Below, one piece after another: positions 1-8,329 of a DNA stretch of 64,000 bases. Within the stretch, counting starts at the first letter, position 1, and each line of letters begins with the position of its first letter. A program made the position numbers and the translations under genes. Origin of the DNA: Amazonocrinis nigriterrae CENA67 (GTDB lineage: Bacteria > Cyanobacteriota > Cyanobacteriia > Cyanobacteriales > Nostocaceae); the NCBI RefSeq assembly GCF_016056305.1, contig NZ_JAECZC010000027.1, forward strand, positions 1-64,000, read 5' to 3'. The notes under the pieces were generated by a model. It was not told the origin of the DNA. It saw nothing but the letters and a program-made list of their open reading frames with translations, and searched no databases.

Positions 1-33
1 CCTCATCCCCCTCATCCCCCTCATCCCCCTCAC
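1..33. repeat. 9-bp tandem repeat at window edge
   Basis: Three copies of CCTCATCCC plus a partial fourth, cut by the window start. It is one of many short tandem arrays in this window and lies just beyond the 3' end of the PPC-domain gene. Confidence 0.7.
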
Positions 34-41
34 TCAGCACT

Positions 42-500
42 TTACTTAATCGGTTGCAGCTTTGTCACTTTCAGTTTAAAGGCGCCAACCCCAGTTTCTC
101 CAAAAGACCGGACACGAATAATATACGTTCCAGTTTCGTTGATGCGAGTAAACAGTAGGGAATTACTAGTGCCGTCGGGGCCATCATCATTTTCTGCTAT
201 TGTCGAGCCATCGGGCGCTAACAATGTGATGATGCTGTCAAAATTATCCGAGGATAAATCAACTGCTAGATTATCGCCCTTATTCAACTTCACCGCATAA
301 TCACGGGCGAATCCACCTTGACCTGTGGGAATGTCTTTATCTGAAAGCGTATCAGAAAGTTCTGTGCTGCCGGTAGTTAGAGGAATTGGACTGTATAACT
401 TATTTTGAGCAAATGCCGTTCTTGTACTTATACCAATTGCCAACAATGTAGCAGGAACGATAATTAATTTTCTTAAATCCGCAGCAAAAGCTTTATTCAT
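42..500 (-). CDS. Secreted PPC-domain protein
   Basis: A 152-residue exported protein. After an N-terminal signal sequence (hydrophobic stretch IIVPATLLAIGIS, cleavage likely after TAFAQ) the rest is one bacterial pre-peptidase C-terminal (PPC) beta-sandwich, with the typical pattern of a central FDSIITLLAPDGSTIAENDD strand-turn and the closing TGTYIIRVRSF strands. PPC domains are usually cleaved-off or adhesive modules on secreted enzymes; here the domain stands alone with no protease attached, as is common in cyanobacteria. I chose the ATG at 500 because the signal peptide follows it directly; an in-frame ATG at 524 would put eight extra residues before it. The function of stand-alone PPC proteins is not known. 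Confidence 0.75.
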   Translation of the reverse strand: MNKAFAADLRKLIIVPATLLAIGISTRTAFAQNKLYSPIPLTTGSTELSDTLSDKDIPTGQGGFARDYAVKLNKGDNLAVDLSSDNFDSIITLLAPDGSTIAENDDGPDGTSNSLLFTRINETGTYIIRVRSFGETGVGAFKLKVTKLQPIK

Positions 501-771
501 ACATTTTAAGTAGTGTTCCCACAAACACGGGATAATCGTTTACCTAAAGTATGAAGTATGTAGACGGTTTGGCAGCTTGCTTAAGGCTAGGATGAAGTGT
601 AAAGTGAAACACACGGATGAATCAGTTGATTCTGAATCCGATTTGTTACCTTCTTTTTCAAACTACCCTAGCCTGTGGCAACCCCACCGGGGAACGGTAA
701 TAACTTCGTAGAACGTCCTTTATACTTCATCCTTTCTTTGGTTAATTATAGATTTCTCAGCGAGAGCTTGC

Positions 772-1446
772 CTATGAATTCTTAATGTGTCTATCTTTGA
801 CAGTAGTGGCAACAGCTGCTAACCCTAAGACTGTAAGGCCACACTGACGAAGTGTTTGCACAGCAGAATTAGCAGTAGCACCTGTAGTGTAAATGTCGTC
901 CACTAACAACACAGGAGTATCTAGGCGGCGATCGCGAAGTTCTGACCCAACAGCAAAAGCTTCAGCTAAGTTATTTTCTCGCTCAGATGCTGATAAACCA
1001 AACTGCGCTTTTGTCTCTCGCAACCGTTGTAAACCATTTTGTTTTAATTTTAACCCAGTTACTTGGCAGAAACTTTGTGCTATGAGTGCAGCTTGGTTGT
1101 AACCGCGTTGTTTTTGCTTACTAGCGTGGAGTGGAATAGGTACTACTACTAAGTGTCGCTCATTAGAGGGTAAATTTAATAACCATGCCTCTGCTAGATA
1201 TTGACCCAAAGGACGAGCAATCTGGGGTTGATTTTCATATTTCATCACAGCGATCGCTCGTTTGAGAGAACCACCGTATACTCCCCAACTGAATATCGGT
1301 ATTGGCTTTTGCCATAAACAGCTAGGGTCTTTGTGGTGACAGCTTTGCAATTGTTTAGCACAATATTGACATAAATCATCAGGTGTGCTTCTTTGACACA
1401 AGGGACAATTGGATTGCAGAAAAAGGTTGAGTAAGCCTTTGAGCAT
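772..1446 (-). CDS. comF: ComF-family phosphoribosyltransferase-like protein
   Basis: A 224-residue ComF/GntX-type protein. The N-terminus carries a four-cysteine zinc-ribbon-like motif (CPLC near residue 15 and CQYC near residue 26), and the C-terminal half is a type I phosphoribosyltransferase fold with the PRPP loop VLLVDDIYTTGAT near residue 178. ComF proteins take part in DNA uptake during natural transformation in several bacteria; the biochemical reaction is not firmly established. Length is normal for the family. It stands alone on the minus strand, separated from the upstream acetyltransferase by an STRR array. The family call is secure; a role in competence in this organism is inference. 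Confidence 0.88.
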   Translation of the reverse strand: MLKGLLNLFLQSNCPLCQRSTPDDLCQYCAKQLQSCHHKDPSCLWQKPIPIFSWGVYGGSLKRAIAVMKYENQPQIARPLGQYLAEAWLLNLPSNERHLVVVPIPLHASKQKQRGYNQAALIAQSFCQVTGLKLKQNGLQRLRETKAQFGLSASERENNLAEAFAVGSELRDRRLDTPVLLVDDIYTTGATANSAVQTLRQCGLTVLGLAAVATTVKDRHIKNS

Positions 1447-1503
1447 TTGTTAGTTGTTAGTTGTTAGTTGTCAGTTGTTAGTTGTCAGTTGTTAGTTGCT
1501 TTT
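1447..1503. repeat. STRR array, TTAGTTG/TCAGTTG heptamers
   Basis: About seven tandem heptamers alternating TTAGTTG and TCAGTTG between comF and the acetyltransferase gene. Heptameric STRRs are characteristic of filamentous cyanobacteria and copy number is expected to vary between strains. Confidence 0.8.
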
Positions 1504-1519
1504 TATCATTGACCACTGA

Positions 1520-2017
1520 CTACTGACCATAGCGTAGCGACTTCACATAAACGCGATCGCAGCGTTTTGTTTCTACACCTGTTGCTGGTTTGTAGCCGTT
1601 GCTTTCATATAACTTGACTGCTTCCACCAAAACGCTGGCGGTTTCAATCCAAATTTGCTGAAAACCACGGGCGGCGATCGCTGCTTCTAGTTGTTGTAAT
1701 AAATATTTCCCTAGACCCAAACCTCTGACGCTTGGTAAAAGATACATTTTGCGTATTTCTACGGCTTTTTCCCCACGCTGTACGGGGTAGTATGCCCCAG
1801 TACCTACTATCTGAGTTTGGTGTTCAATTACCCAAAATTCACCCCCAGTTGCTAAGTAATGTTCCTCTACTTGCAACACATCTTTGTCTGCGCCCTTGGG
1901 TTCCCAACCCAGACCATATTCTGATAGTACATAACTAATGACTGCGGCGGCTCTGGTGCGATCGCCCGCCTCCCAGTTACGAATCAAAAAATCTCTGTAA
2001 TAATCTCTCATTACCAT
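1520..2017 (-). CDS. GNAT-family N-acetyltransferase
   Basis: A 165-residue GNAT acetyltransferase that would transfer acetyl from acetyl-CoA to an amine on an unknown substrate. The acetyl-CoA pyrophosphate-binding loop is visible as MYLLPSVRGLGLGKYLLQQL (R/Q-x-x-G-x-G/A type), followed by IWIETASVLVEAVKLYESNG, the usual beta5-alpha4 segment with the tyrosine. Length matches single-domain GNAT proteins. A second in-frame ATG two codons downstream (2011) could be the real start. The neighbours give no substrate hint. Confidence 0.85.
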   Translation of the reverse strand: MVMRDYYRDFLIRNWEAGDRTRAAAVISYVLSEYGLGWEPKGADKDVLQVEEHYLATGGEFWVIEHQTQIVGTGAYYPVQRGEKAVEIRKMYLLPSVRGLGLGKYLLQQLEAAIAARGFQQIWIETASVLVEAVKLYESNGYKPATGVETKRCDRVYVKSLRYGQ

Positions 2018-2154
2018 TTGTGGGTCAGGTTTGCACAGAAAAATCTTCTGGATATATATCCCAATTTACCCACTGAATAGCAATTCTGGCAGAACTCACA
2101 TTAGACGATACTCTCAAAGCGTCAAAAATTTTGTTGATCATAATAATCAAATAA

Positions 2155-2192
2155 AGGGGGGAGGATGCAAGCGACGCTTGCCTTCTCCCCCT
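2155..2192. repeat. GC-rich hairpin repeat
   Basis: A G-run/C-run stem encloses the perfect inverted repeat GCAAGCG-A-CGCTTGC (2167-2181). It lies in the 300-bp gap between the acetyltransferase promoter side and the DUF4142 gene. There is no T-tract, so it looks like a dispersed hairpin repeat rather than a terminator. A second small stem, GTGGGCT-A-AGCCCAC (2299-2313), sits immediately downstream of the DUF4142 stop codon. Confidence 0.55.
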
Positions 2193-2323
2193 CCCTCACG
2201 CACAATTGTTATTTGCAGGCAGAGGATTTTGAGTATTTTAATTGATTGACAAAATACGCTTTATTTTAAATTCTCACGGAAGACTAGATCCAGATTTTGG
2301 TGGGCTAAGCCCACTCTACATGA

Positions 2324-3025
2324 CTACGGGGTAGTGGTTGGCGTTGGGGTACTTTTTGAAGTTGGGGTAGTGGTTGGAGTTGGAGTGCTAGTTGAACTTC
2401 CAGCATTAACAATCGAACGAGCCTGTTGTAGATGTTCTTGAAGGGTTGGTAGGGCTTGAGCCGCAAATGCTTTCACGTCTGGATCTTGTCCCTGTTGAGC
2501 TTGAGTTTGAAATGCAGAAACATCCTTTTCATGATCTTGAAGCATCTGATTCATATATTCGCGATCAAAGTTAGCACCAGAAAGCCTAGATAAGCGTTGT
2601 TTCAGTTGCTGATTTTGGCTGTCGAGAGTAGTTGGCAGGGTGATACCTTTTTGGGTTGCCAACTGTTTGAGTTGATTATTGACTTGGGTATGATCTCTAA
2701 CCATACGTTGTCCAAACTGTTTAACCTCATTGTTGGCTGCACGTTGTGATGCAAGTTGTCCTAGCTGGACTTCTGCTAAACCACCTTGAGCAGCTTCATT
2801 GATAAACTGTCTGTCTGAAGAACTAAGAGTATTTCGCCCTGATGGAGTTGGTGATACAGTTGGGGATATGGTTGGAGATGGACTGTTAGTCGCTTGTACA
2901 GGCTTACTTGTAACAGGTGGAGCTTCAGATGTGTTTTGGTTTTGCCGAGAAGCTGGTGTGCAACCAGTGGACACAGATAAGGCGATCGCCACCATACTAG
3001 TAGAGAGTATTTTAAAATTGGGCAT
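2324..3025 (-). CDS. DUF4142 lipoprotein with Pro/Thr-rich tail
   Basis: A 233-residue predicted lipoprotein: the signal sequence ends in a lipobox-like VSTGC (cysteine at about residue 22), then a Thr/Pro/Ser-rich linker (residues 25-65), then a DUF4142 four-helix ferritin-like domain (about 66-205, from SSSDRQFINEAAQGG through HEKDVSAFQTQAQQG), and a low-complexity tail of repeated TPTPTTTP. DUF4142 proteins are envelope proteins of unknown biochemistry, often stress-linked. The tail-coding DNA (2327-2390) is internally repetitive and may vary in length. The gene is monocistronic, with GGAGAA upstream of the ATG as a plausible ribosome binding site. Confidence 0.82.
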   Translation of the reverse strand: MPNFKILSTSMVAIALSVSTGCTPASRQNQNTSEAPPVTSKPVQATNSPSPTISPTVSPTPSGRNTLSSSDRQFINEAAQGGLAEVQLGQLASQRAANNEVKQFGQRMVRDHTQVNNQLKQLATQKGITLPTTLDSQNQQLKQRLSRLSGANFDREYMNQMLQDHEKDVSAFQTQAQQGQDPDVKAFAAQALPTLQEHLQQARSIVNAGSSTSTPTPTTTPTSKSTPTPTTTP

Positions 3026-3119
3026 GATTAATGTTCTCCTGGGATAAAGCTGTATCTTGCAACGTACACTTACAGGAATTTACATATCAATTTAGCGATC
3101 GCCCATTTAAGTACAATCA

Positions 3120-3275
3120 CTAATTACAAACAAAATCTATTAATTCTAGTAGTGCTGAGTGAAATCGTTCTTTTTCTCGATAACTTAATTCCCTTGCTTT
3201 TTCTCCAGTCCAAAGCATCAACGTTAAAACCTCAGCCTCATATCTATAATTTTTAGATTTGTCAGTTTACCTCGA
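3120..3275 (-). pseudogene. Possible coding remnant (about 47 codons)
   Basis: Inside an otherwise gene-free 590-bp gap, the minus strand reads open from about 3275 to a TAG at 3122-3120 with protein-like composition (segments EVLTLMLWTGEKARELSYRE and KERFHSALLELIDFVCN). There is no in-frame start near its 5' end and a stop codon lies just upstream, so it may be the C-terminal remnant of a decayed short gene. The rest of the gap (3276-3640) shows nothing I can name. Low confidence. Confidence 0.3.
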
Positions 3276-3640
3276 ATAGTAAAAGAAATATTATTGAAAG
3301 ATACCTGCCCAAAGACTGAAGATTTCTTTCATACAAAACATACTTTGTTATAACCGAAGAGGGTTAACAAAAGTATTAGGTTAAATAGGCGAGCGCTTTT
3401 TCCTTTAAAATTTCAGCAAGGAAAACGAGCTTTTAGAGAAAATGAAAATTATGTAACCTTTAGAGGTGTAGGATGAAAAAATTAGGTTTGAAATCAAGCA
3501 ATGAAAATTTACTCGGCGCTTGCTTCTTTCCTAAATCCTCACACCCCTATACTTCTACACCCAGTGATAGCAGCAGTCAAAATCTACTCAATTGAAAAAA
3601 GAAAAAGTCTTGGCTAGTTGCTAACAGAGAAACTGTAATT

Positions 3641-4042
3641 TCAACTGCCCAAATTGCTAAATATTTCAATTAAATTGCCATCGGGATCGCGAAAATGTGC
3701 AGTTCGTAGTCCCCATGCTGGTCGGTCTTGAGGTTGAGTCACAATTATGGCGTTATTTTCTTTGAGATACTCGTAGAATTCATCTACATTATCTACAGCG
3801 AAAATCAAGGCAACTTTGTTGTGGCATTCAATAGCCGAAGGTTGATAGGCGCTGGGGACTGCTTCAGCCATTAACTCCTTTCTGAACAAAGCCAGCTTAA
3901 TATTATCTCCGGTGTGTAATTCGGCGTACCAACTATTTTCATCGCCCCAATCAATAGCAAATCCCAGCACATCACGGTAAAACAGAAAACATTCTTTAAA
4001 GTTGGAGACTAACAGCCTGATATGTGTTAACTGAAGCATCAT
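3641..4042 (-). CDS. VOC-family (glyoxalase/bleomycin-resistance fold) protein
   Basis: A single VOC domain of about 133 residues built from two beta-alpha-beta-beta-beta modules. The first begins LTHIRLLVSNFKECFLFYRD and the second VALIFAVDNVDEFYEYLKEN, ending in the typical RTAHFRDPDGNLIEIF where the last Glu is a usual metal ligand. These are metal-dependent dioxygenases, isomerases or binding proteins; no specific substrate is evident. I place the start at 4042 or 4039 (two consecutive ATGs directly before the first beta strand); the open frame extends to 4102 but those extra residues match nothing in the family. Confidence 0.8.
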   Translation of the reverse strand: MMLQLTHIRLLVSNFKECFLFYRDVLGFAIDWGDENSWYAELHTGDNIKLALFRKELMAEAVPSAYQPSAIECHNKVALIFAVDNVDEFYEYLKENNAIIVTQPQDRPAWGLRTAHFRDPDGNLIEIFSNLGS

Positions 4043-4150
4043 ATCTATTAGATGATTATTAAGTATAAGACAGGAAGCAGGAGAAAAAAGGCCGAACAGC
4101 AACTGGTTTATCTGGTTGGCATTTTACATTTAATTATGTTTGTCAGCTTA

Positions 4151-4750
4151 CTAGCTATGAATTCTAGGCTCTGGATGTAAACTTGTGAGTAACTCACTTT
4201 CGACTGTAGCCAATTCATCAAGCCGTTGCATGACAATTTCGCGGTCAAAATAAGTATCAGCTAAAACCCAGTATGTACCGTAGTGACGTGCCTCAGATGC
4301 CATTAAGCCGCGATAAAACTTGGCTAATTCTGGTTCTGGACAGTAAGTAGCTAATAGTCCTAAGCGTTCGTGACTGCGGGCTTCTATTAAACCTGTCACG
4401 AGTAAAGAATCTAAAAAGCGTTCTGGTTCCTGGGGTTTGACTTGGGCTTTGAGACCTGCACCGTAGGGAGGCGGCGACAAAGGCGCCAGGGGTATATTTC
4501 GGCGTTCTAGCCACTGGTTAACTAGTTCAAAGTGTTCTAGTTCTTCACGGGCGATCGCTGTTAATTCCCGTACCATTTTAGTATTGGAAGGATAGCGAAA
4601 CATAAAATTTAATGCCACGCCTGCTGCTTTGCGTTCGCAGTGGGAATGGTCAAGCAATATAATGTCTAAATTCGCGATCGCTTGTTCTATCCAAGCATCA
4701 CTGCTGGGTTGCTTGAGGGCGTTGATTGTCGGTAACACGGAAGTAAGCAC
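4151..4750 (-). CDS. miaE: tRNA-(ms2io6A37)-hydroxylase
   Basis: A 199-residue MiaE-type non-haem diiron monooxygenase that hydroxylates the isopentenyl group of 2-methylthio-N6-isopentenyladenosine at position 37 of tRNAs. Diiron ligands fit the four-helix ferritin-like pattern: an early Glu in the HCERKAAG helix, EELEHFELVNQW, a Glu in LIEARSHERL, and ASEARHYGTYW. Length and motif spacing match the family. It depends on MiaA and MiaB, which are not in this window. It is monocistronic, with the repeat-rich gap on its upstream side. Confidence 0.9.
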   Translation of the reverse strand: MLTSVLPTINALKQPSSDAWIEQAIANLDIILLDHSHCERKAAGVALNFMFRYPSNTKMVRELTAIAREELEHFELVNQWLERRNIPLAPLSPPPYGAGLKAQVKPQEPERFLDSLLVTGLIEARSHERLGLLATYCPEPELAKFYRGLMASEARHYGTYWVLADTYFDREIVMQRLDELATVESELLTSLHPEPRIHS

Positions 4751-4912
4751 AGTCTTGACAAAACTCCAGAAATCTCAATGCTTGCTGATTATGCCAGCAA
4801 ATTGATTTTAATGGCTGATGGGGCGATCGGGTATGTGCTATCAAAATATAGCGGTTTTGATTCGAGTTCGGTACGGGCTTATTGTAGAAGCAATTTAGAT
4901 AGCAAAGAACCC

Positions 4913-5112
4913 TGGCGACTAGAAGTCGCGGCTACACAAACAAAACCCCTTCGGGTGACGCTCGCAAGCTCGCTAACGCTGCGCTAAAGTTGCCTGCGGA
5001 GGGAAACCCTCCCGCAGCACTGGTCTCACCGCCTGCGCGGGTTAAAAACCTGACTTTTTTATTAGTCCACGGAGGTGGACTTAGCCTGTGTAGTAGCGAA
5101 TTATATTCGCCC
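4913..5112. repeat. Dispersed hairpin repeat split by a second repeat
   Basis: The outer arms (CTGGCGACTAGAAGTCGCGG... at 4915 and ...GTAGCGAATTATATTCGCCC ending near 5111) are imperfect reverse complements. They match the common Nostocales repeat that reads GCGGCTACACAAAC / CGCCTGCGCGGG / GTCCACGGAGGTGGAC. Between the left arm and the central CCGCCTGCGCGGGTT (about 4950-5030) lies an unrelated GC-rich block (GTGACGCTCGCAAGCTCGCT...), apparently a different repeat inserted into the first. Short open frames across it are by-products of repeat composition. Confidence 0.6.
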
Positions 5113-5246
5113 AAAACTTTTCAAACATACTCTTAAAATATATTTAATTATTCATCTAACAAGTATTATGATGATTACGTAACTTTCAAAACAGAAATTT
5201 ACAACTTGCATTAATATAATTTAAAAAAGTTTCAAATAAGTAAATA

Positions 5247-5340
5247 CCAGGGCGTAGGAAATTACTTACACCTGTTCAGAAGTATTACGATTGATAAATA
5301 TCAACCTTACTGACTCAGGGGTAACTTCCTATCGCTCTGG
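5247..5340. other. 94-nt imperfect long hairpin, unassigned
   Basis: The ends CCAGGGCG-TAGGAA and TTCCTATCGCTCTGG pair almost completely; further inward CCTG/CAGG and AGTA/TACT pair, and the apex is the perfect small stem TTGATA-AA-TATCAA. The whole 94 nt can therefore fold as one long interrupted stem. It lies in the 1.15-kb gene-free gap 4751-5899. I do not recognise it as a known riboswitch or ncRNA. A 37-codon minus-strand frame lies next to it (5423-5536) but has no supporting evidence. Confidence 0.5.
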
Positions 5341-5566
5341 TGTTTCCTAGCGGAAATTTCCGCAATAAGGGTAAAAGTAAAGGGCTTAGAAAGCATATAA
5401 CAGTTATTTGGGAATTATTGTATCAAGCCACACATTTTTTCTCCTTCACTTGGAGATCAACAAGTAAACTTGACTGTCCGTTCCACCTTACCTGAAGAGA
5501 TACATATGAGGCTTGTTGCTGTTCAAGCGAAATCATACCATTTTGGATTTTGGATTGTGAAACTCA

Positions 5567-5628
5567 GTAGGGGCGGGTTCACCCAGATCATCATTAATAA
5601 TTGATCATCTTTTTAAACCCGCTCCTAC
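5567..5628. repeat. Cyanobacterial GTAGGGGCGGGTT hairpin repeat
   Basis: GTAGGGGCGGGTT at the left pairs with AACCCGCTCCTAC at the right across an AT-rich loop with its own ATCATCA/TGATCAT pairing. This is a familiar dispersed repeat type in Nostocales genomes. The remaining 3' part of the gap (5640-5895) is low-complexity sequence with CCCTTTCCC-type runs and no gene I can support. Confidence 0.65.
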
Positions 5629-5899
5629 CAGTCTTCCATCTGTCGCAATCATTTTTCCAATTGGTATCAGCAATCAGTACTTTGCTATAACTCAAGAAAA
5701 AATCGTAGGTATTTTTTTACCCACGAATTTAAAGCCTATATCTTTGGGACGATAAATAATTTGACTAGTAGCCTGCCAAAAAGATTTTGACAGGCGGGGG
5801 AAAGGATAAGGGGAAAAGGGGCGCATGTTTTTAATTTCTTTCCCTTTCCCCTTTTCCCTTTCCCCAGTCTTCACCTGTCATAATTTGTGTGGCGGACTA

Positions 5900-7312
5900 C
5901 TAGTTTCTGTTGATTATATCAATTTGATAATCATCCTTAATCCGCTTCAGAGGAAATTGGATAAACTTTGCTTTCCCTGTTAACTGCCAATCAAACAAAC
6001 GCAGTACATGAGATGTGAAGACTTTAGTAACTGCGATCGCCATTTGTGCGCCTAAACAAGCGTGTACACCACCACCAAAAGGAAAAAATTCGTACATTTT
6101 ACCCTCGCCACGCTCTGGTAAAAAGCGTTCTGGGGCAAATACTTCTGGTTGGTGAAAATGCTCTGGCATGATGTGTGCAATGCGTGGTTCAGCCATCAAG
6201 ACACAGCCTTTTTCATAAAGCATACCATCCAAGACCACTGATTTGGTAAGCAAACGGCTGGCTGTACCACTAGGAGGTAACTGACGCAAGGTTTCTTTAA
6301 TAGTCGCCTCTAAAAAGACCATTTGCCGCAAATTATCAGGTGAAAATCCACTGAAATTGCTTTGATTACCGACGATGTTTGCTTGCTCTTCCCGTAAGTG
6401 CTGAATTACCTGGGGATATTCAGCAACCTGATAGATGAACGAAGATACGAGTGCTGTAATCTCGTAGAGTGAAGCCCACAGTTGCAACAGACACTGATTT
6501 TCTATGAAGGCGTTGCTAAATACTCCTTCAGGATTTTGCTGTTGGCTGGCTAGCATCATACCTAAGAAGTCTGTTGTGGTATTGGATTTATCCTCTGCTT
6601 GCCGCCGTCGGATGACTGCACGCATAAAATCAATGAGGGCGTCGCGTGCTTTGAGTCCTCTACCGTATTTCGTTAAGGAAGATTTCCACTTAGACAACCC
6701 ATAGAAGCCGTCAAAGTATGTTTTGTACAAAGCTTTTAACTCTGCTTTGGAAGATAAAGGTAGCCCTGCAAAAGTTTCCGAATCAGAGTCATGCAAGCGG
6801 ACTCCTAACAACAGGGGGACAAGTACATCAAAGCAGATTTTTTCCACAGCTGGATACAATGCAATTTTGCCAGGACTTACCCAAGTTTGCAGTCCACGAG
6901 CGATCGCATCATTAGTATAGGGCGTATATTCATCAAGCAAACGCCCTGTAAGTCCGGGGGCTAGGGCATTTTTCCGCTGGCGATGTAAGTCAGGGCGCTG
7001 AAACAAACTATACTCGCCGAACATATCCATCATGGTTGCCGGCAAAGCAATTTCTGTGTATTTTAAGTCCCCATTAAACGCCATTTGTACTGCTTTAGCA
7101 GAGCCAACAAAGATGTTAGTGCGACCAAAGAAATTGGTTTTGAATATGGGGCCATATTCTTGCAAATTTTGACGACAGAACTTTTCGGGGTCGGCAATAT
7201 AATTAAATGTGTCGTACCACTTTGGTTGGCGTGGTGCAGTAACAGTACCTGGAGGCGGTGCTTGACCATCTTCAAGTATGAGTATTTCTTCTGTGTTGGC
7301 GGTAGTCTGCAT
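5900..7312 (-). CDS. Cytochrome P450, CYP120-like, atypical I-helix
   Basis: A 470-residue soluble P450. Family hallmarks are present: the N-terminal YGPIFKTNFFGR segment, the ExxR motif (KETLRQLPP), the FAPERFLPER (PERF) motif and the haem loop FPFGGGVHACLGAQ with the axial cysteine. Overall it resembles CYP120 enzymes, whose characterised cyanobacterial member hydroxylates retinoic acid. The I-helix is odd: where CYP120A1 (as I recall it) has FAGHETLTSAL, this protein has WASLYEITALV without a gap, so the conserved acid-Thr pair used for proton delivery is missing. Substrate and even reaction type (monooxygenase, peroxygenase, isomerase) are therefore open. An SDR gene lies 38 bp upstream on the same strand and is probably co-transcribed. 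Confidence 0.88.
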   Translation of the reverse strand: MQTTANTEEILILEDGQAPPPGTVTAPRQPKWYDTFNYIADPEKFCRQNLQEYGPIFKTNFFGRTNIFVGSAKAVQMAFNGDLKYTEIALPATMMDMFGEYSLFQRPDLHRQRKNALAPGLTGRLLDEYTPYTNDAIARGLQTWVSPGKIALYPAVEKICFDVLVPLLLGVRLHDSDSETFAGLPLSSKAELKALYKTYFDGFYGLSKWKSSLTKYGRGLKARDALIDFMRAVIRRRQAEDKSNTTTDFLGMMLASQQQNPEGVFSNAFIENQCLLQLWASLYEITALVSSFIYQVAEYPQVIQHLREEQANIVGNQSNFSGFSPDNLRQMVFLEATIKETLRQLPPSGTASRLLTKSVVLDGMLYEKGCVLMAEPRIAHIMPEHFHQPEVFAPERFLPERGEGKMYEFFPFGGGVHACLGAQMAIAVTKVFTSHVLRLFDWQLTGKAKFIQFPLKRIKDDYQIDIINRN

Positions 7313-7350
7313 AGCCTTACCAAACCTAATCTTGTAGAAATGTTTTTATT

Positions 7351-8124
7351 CTAACTACGCCGATATACTTGAGTAGCGCTAGCTTGGTCAACTGGCATGA
7401 GTATTACTTCATTAATATTGACATGAGGCGATCGCGTGACGCAGAAAAAGACTACATCAGCTACATCATCTGGGGTTAGGGGTGTAACTCCTTGGTAAAC
7501 CTTATCTGCGCGTTCAGTATCTCCATGAAAGCGCACTTGACTAAATTCAGTTTCTACCATACCTGGGTCAACGGAAGTTACTCTGATGGAAGTTCCCAAC
7601 AAATCTTGTTTTAATCCTTCAGTAATTAATTTCACTGCCGCTTTCGTACCACAATATACATTACCACCAGGGTAAGCTTGGTGTCCGGCAATGGAACCGA
7701 GATTGACCACATGACCGCGACCACGGCTAACCATACCGGGAACAACATAGCGGGTGAGGTAAAGCAAACCTTTGATGTTGGTATCAATCATTTCTTCCCA
7801 ATCTTGAAAGTCGCCTTCGTGCAACTTGTCTAAACTGCGACTGAGACCAGCGTTGTTAATGAGGATGTCGATATTAGACCAGGCGGCGGGTAGGTTAGAA
7901 ATGGCAGATTCCACAGCATTGCGATCGCGCACATCTAGCTGTATTAAATGAATATCTGTACCAAACTCTTTAGTGAGTGCATCTGCTAGCTGTTGCAAAC
8001 GTTCCCAGCGCCGTGCTGCTAAAATCAGCTTTGCACCTGCACCAGCGAAAACTTTAGCACAAGCAGTACCAATACCACTACTTGCACCTGTAATCAAAAT
8101 AATTTGATTTTGTAGGGAAATCAT
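7351..8124 (-). CDS. SDR-family oxidoreductase, YdfG-like
   Basis: A 257-residue classical short-chain dehydrogenase/reductase. Visible motifs are the cofactor loop TGASSGIG (about residues 12-19), AARRWERL after beta2 (arginines favour NADPH), NNAGLS (about residue 90), the catalytic Ser in NLGSIAG and YCGTK (YxxxK). The C-terminal VNINEVILMPVDQ resembles YdfG-type NADP-dependent 3-hydroxy-acid/serine dehydrogenases. It precedes the P450 gene by 38 bp on the same strand, so a joint pathway with P450 hydroxylation followed by alcohol oxidation is plausible but not proven. A TTGTCAA array lies directly upstream of its ATG. Confidence 0.88.
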   Translation of the reverse strand: MISLQNQIILITGASSGIGTACAKVFAGAGAKLILAARRWERLQQLADALTKEFGTDIHLIQLDVRDRNAVESAISNLPAAWSNIDILINNAGLSRSLDKLHEGDFQDWEEMIDTNIKGLLYLTRYVVPGMVSRGRGHVVNLGSIAGHQAYPGGNVYCGTKAAVKLITEGLKQDLLGTSIRVTSVDPGMVETEFSQVRFHGDTERADKVYQGVTPLTPDDVADVVFFCVTRSPHVNINEVILMPVDQASATQVYRRS

Positions 8125-8127
8125 TGT

Positions 8128-8161
8128 TTGTCAATTGTCAATTGTCAATTGTCAATTGTCC
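8128..8161. repeat. STRR array, TTGTCAA x5
   Basis: Five near-perfect tandem TTGTCAA heptamers starting four bases upstream of the SDR start codon, i.e. in its 5' untranslated or promoter region. Copy-number change here could alter SDR/P450 expression. The remaining intergenic stretch to 8329 is AT-rich. Confidence 0.85.
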
Positions 8162-8329
8162 AACAATTTGGAACTATATACCCGACTGATTGAAGAAATC
8201 GGTTATTTAATTTTTAAAATTTTTGCCCAATAAGATAAAATACTGTAGTCAAAGCCTATCATAAATCTATTATCAGAACAACTTATATTTAAAAAGCTTT
8301 AATTTTAATTAAATACTCAAAATTAAGCA

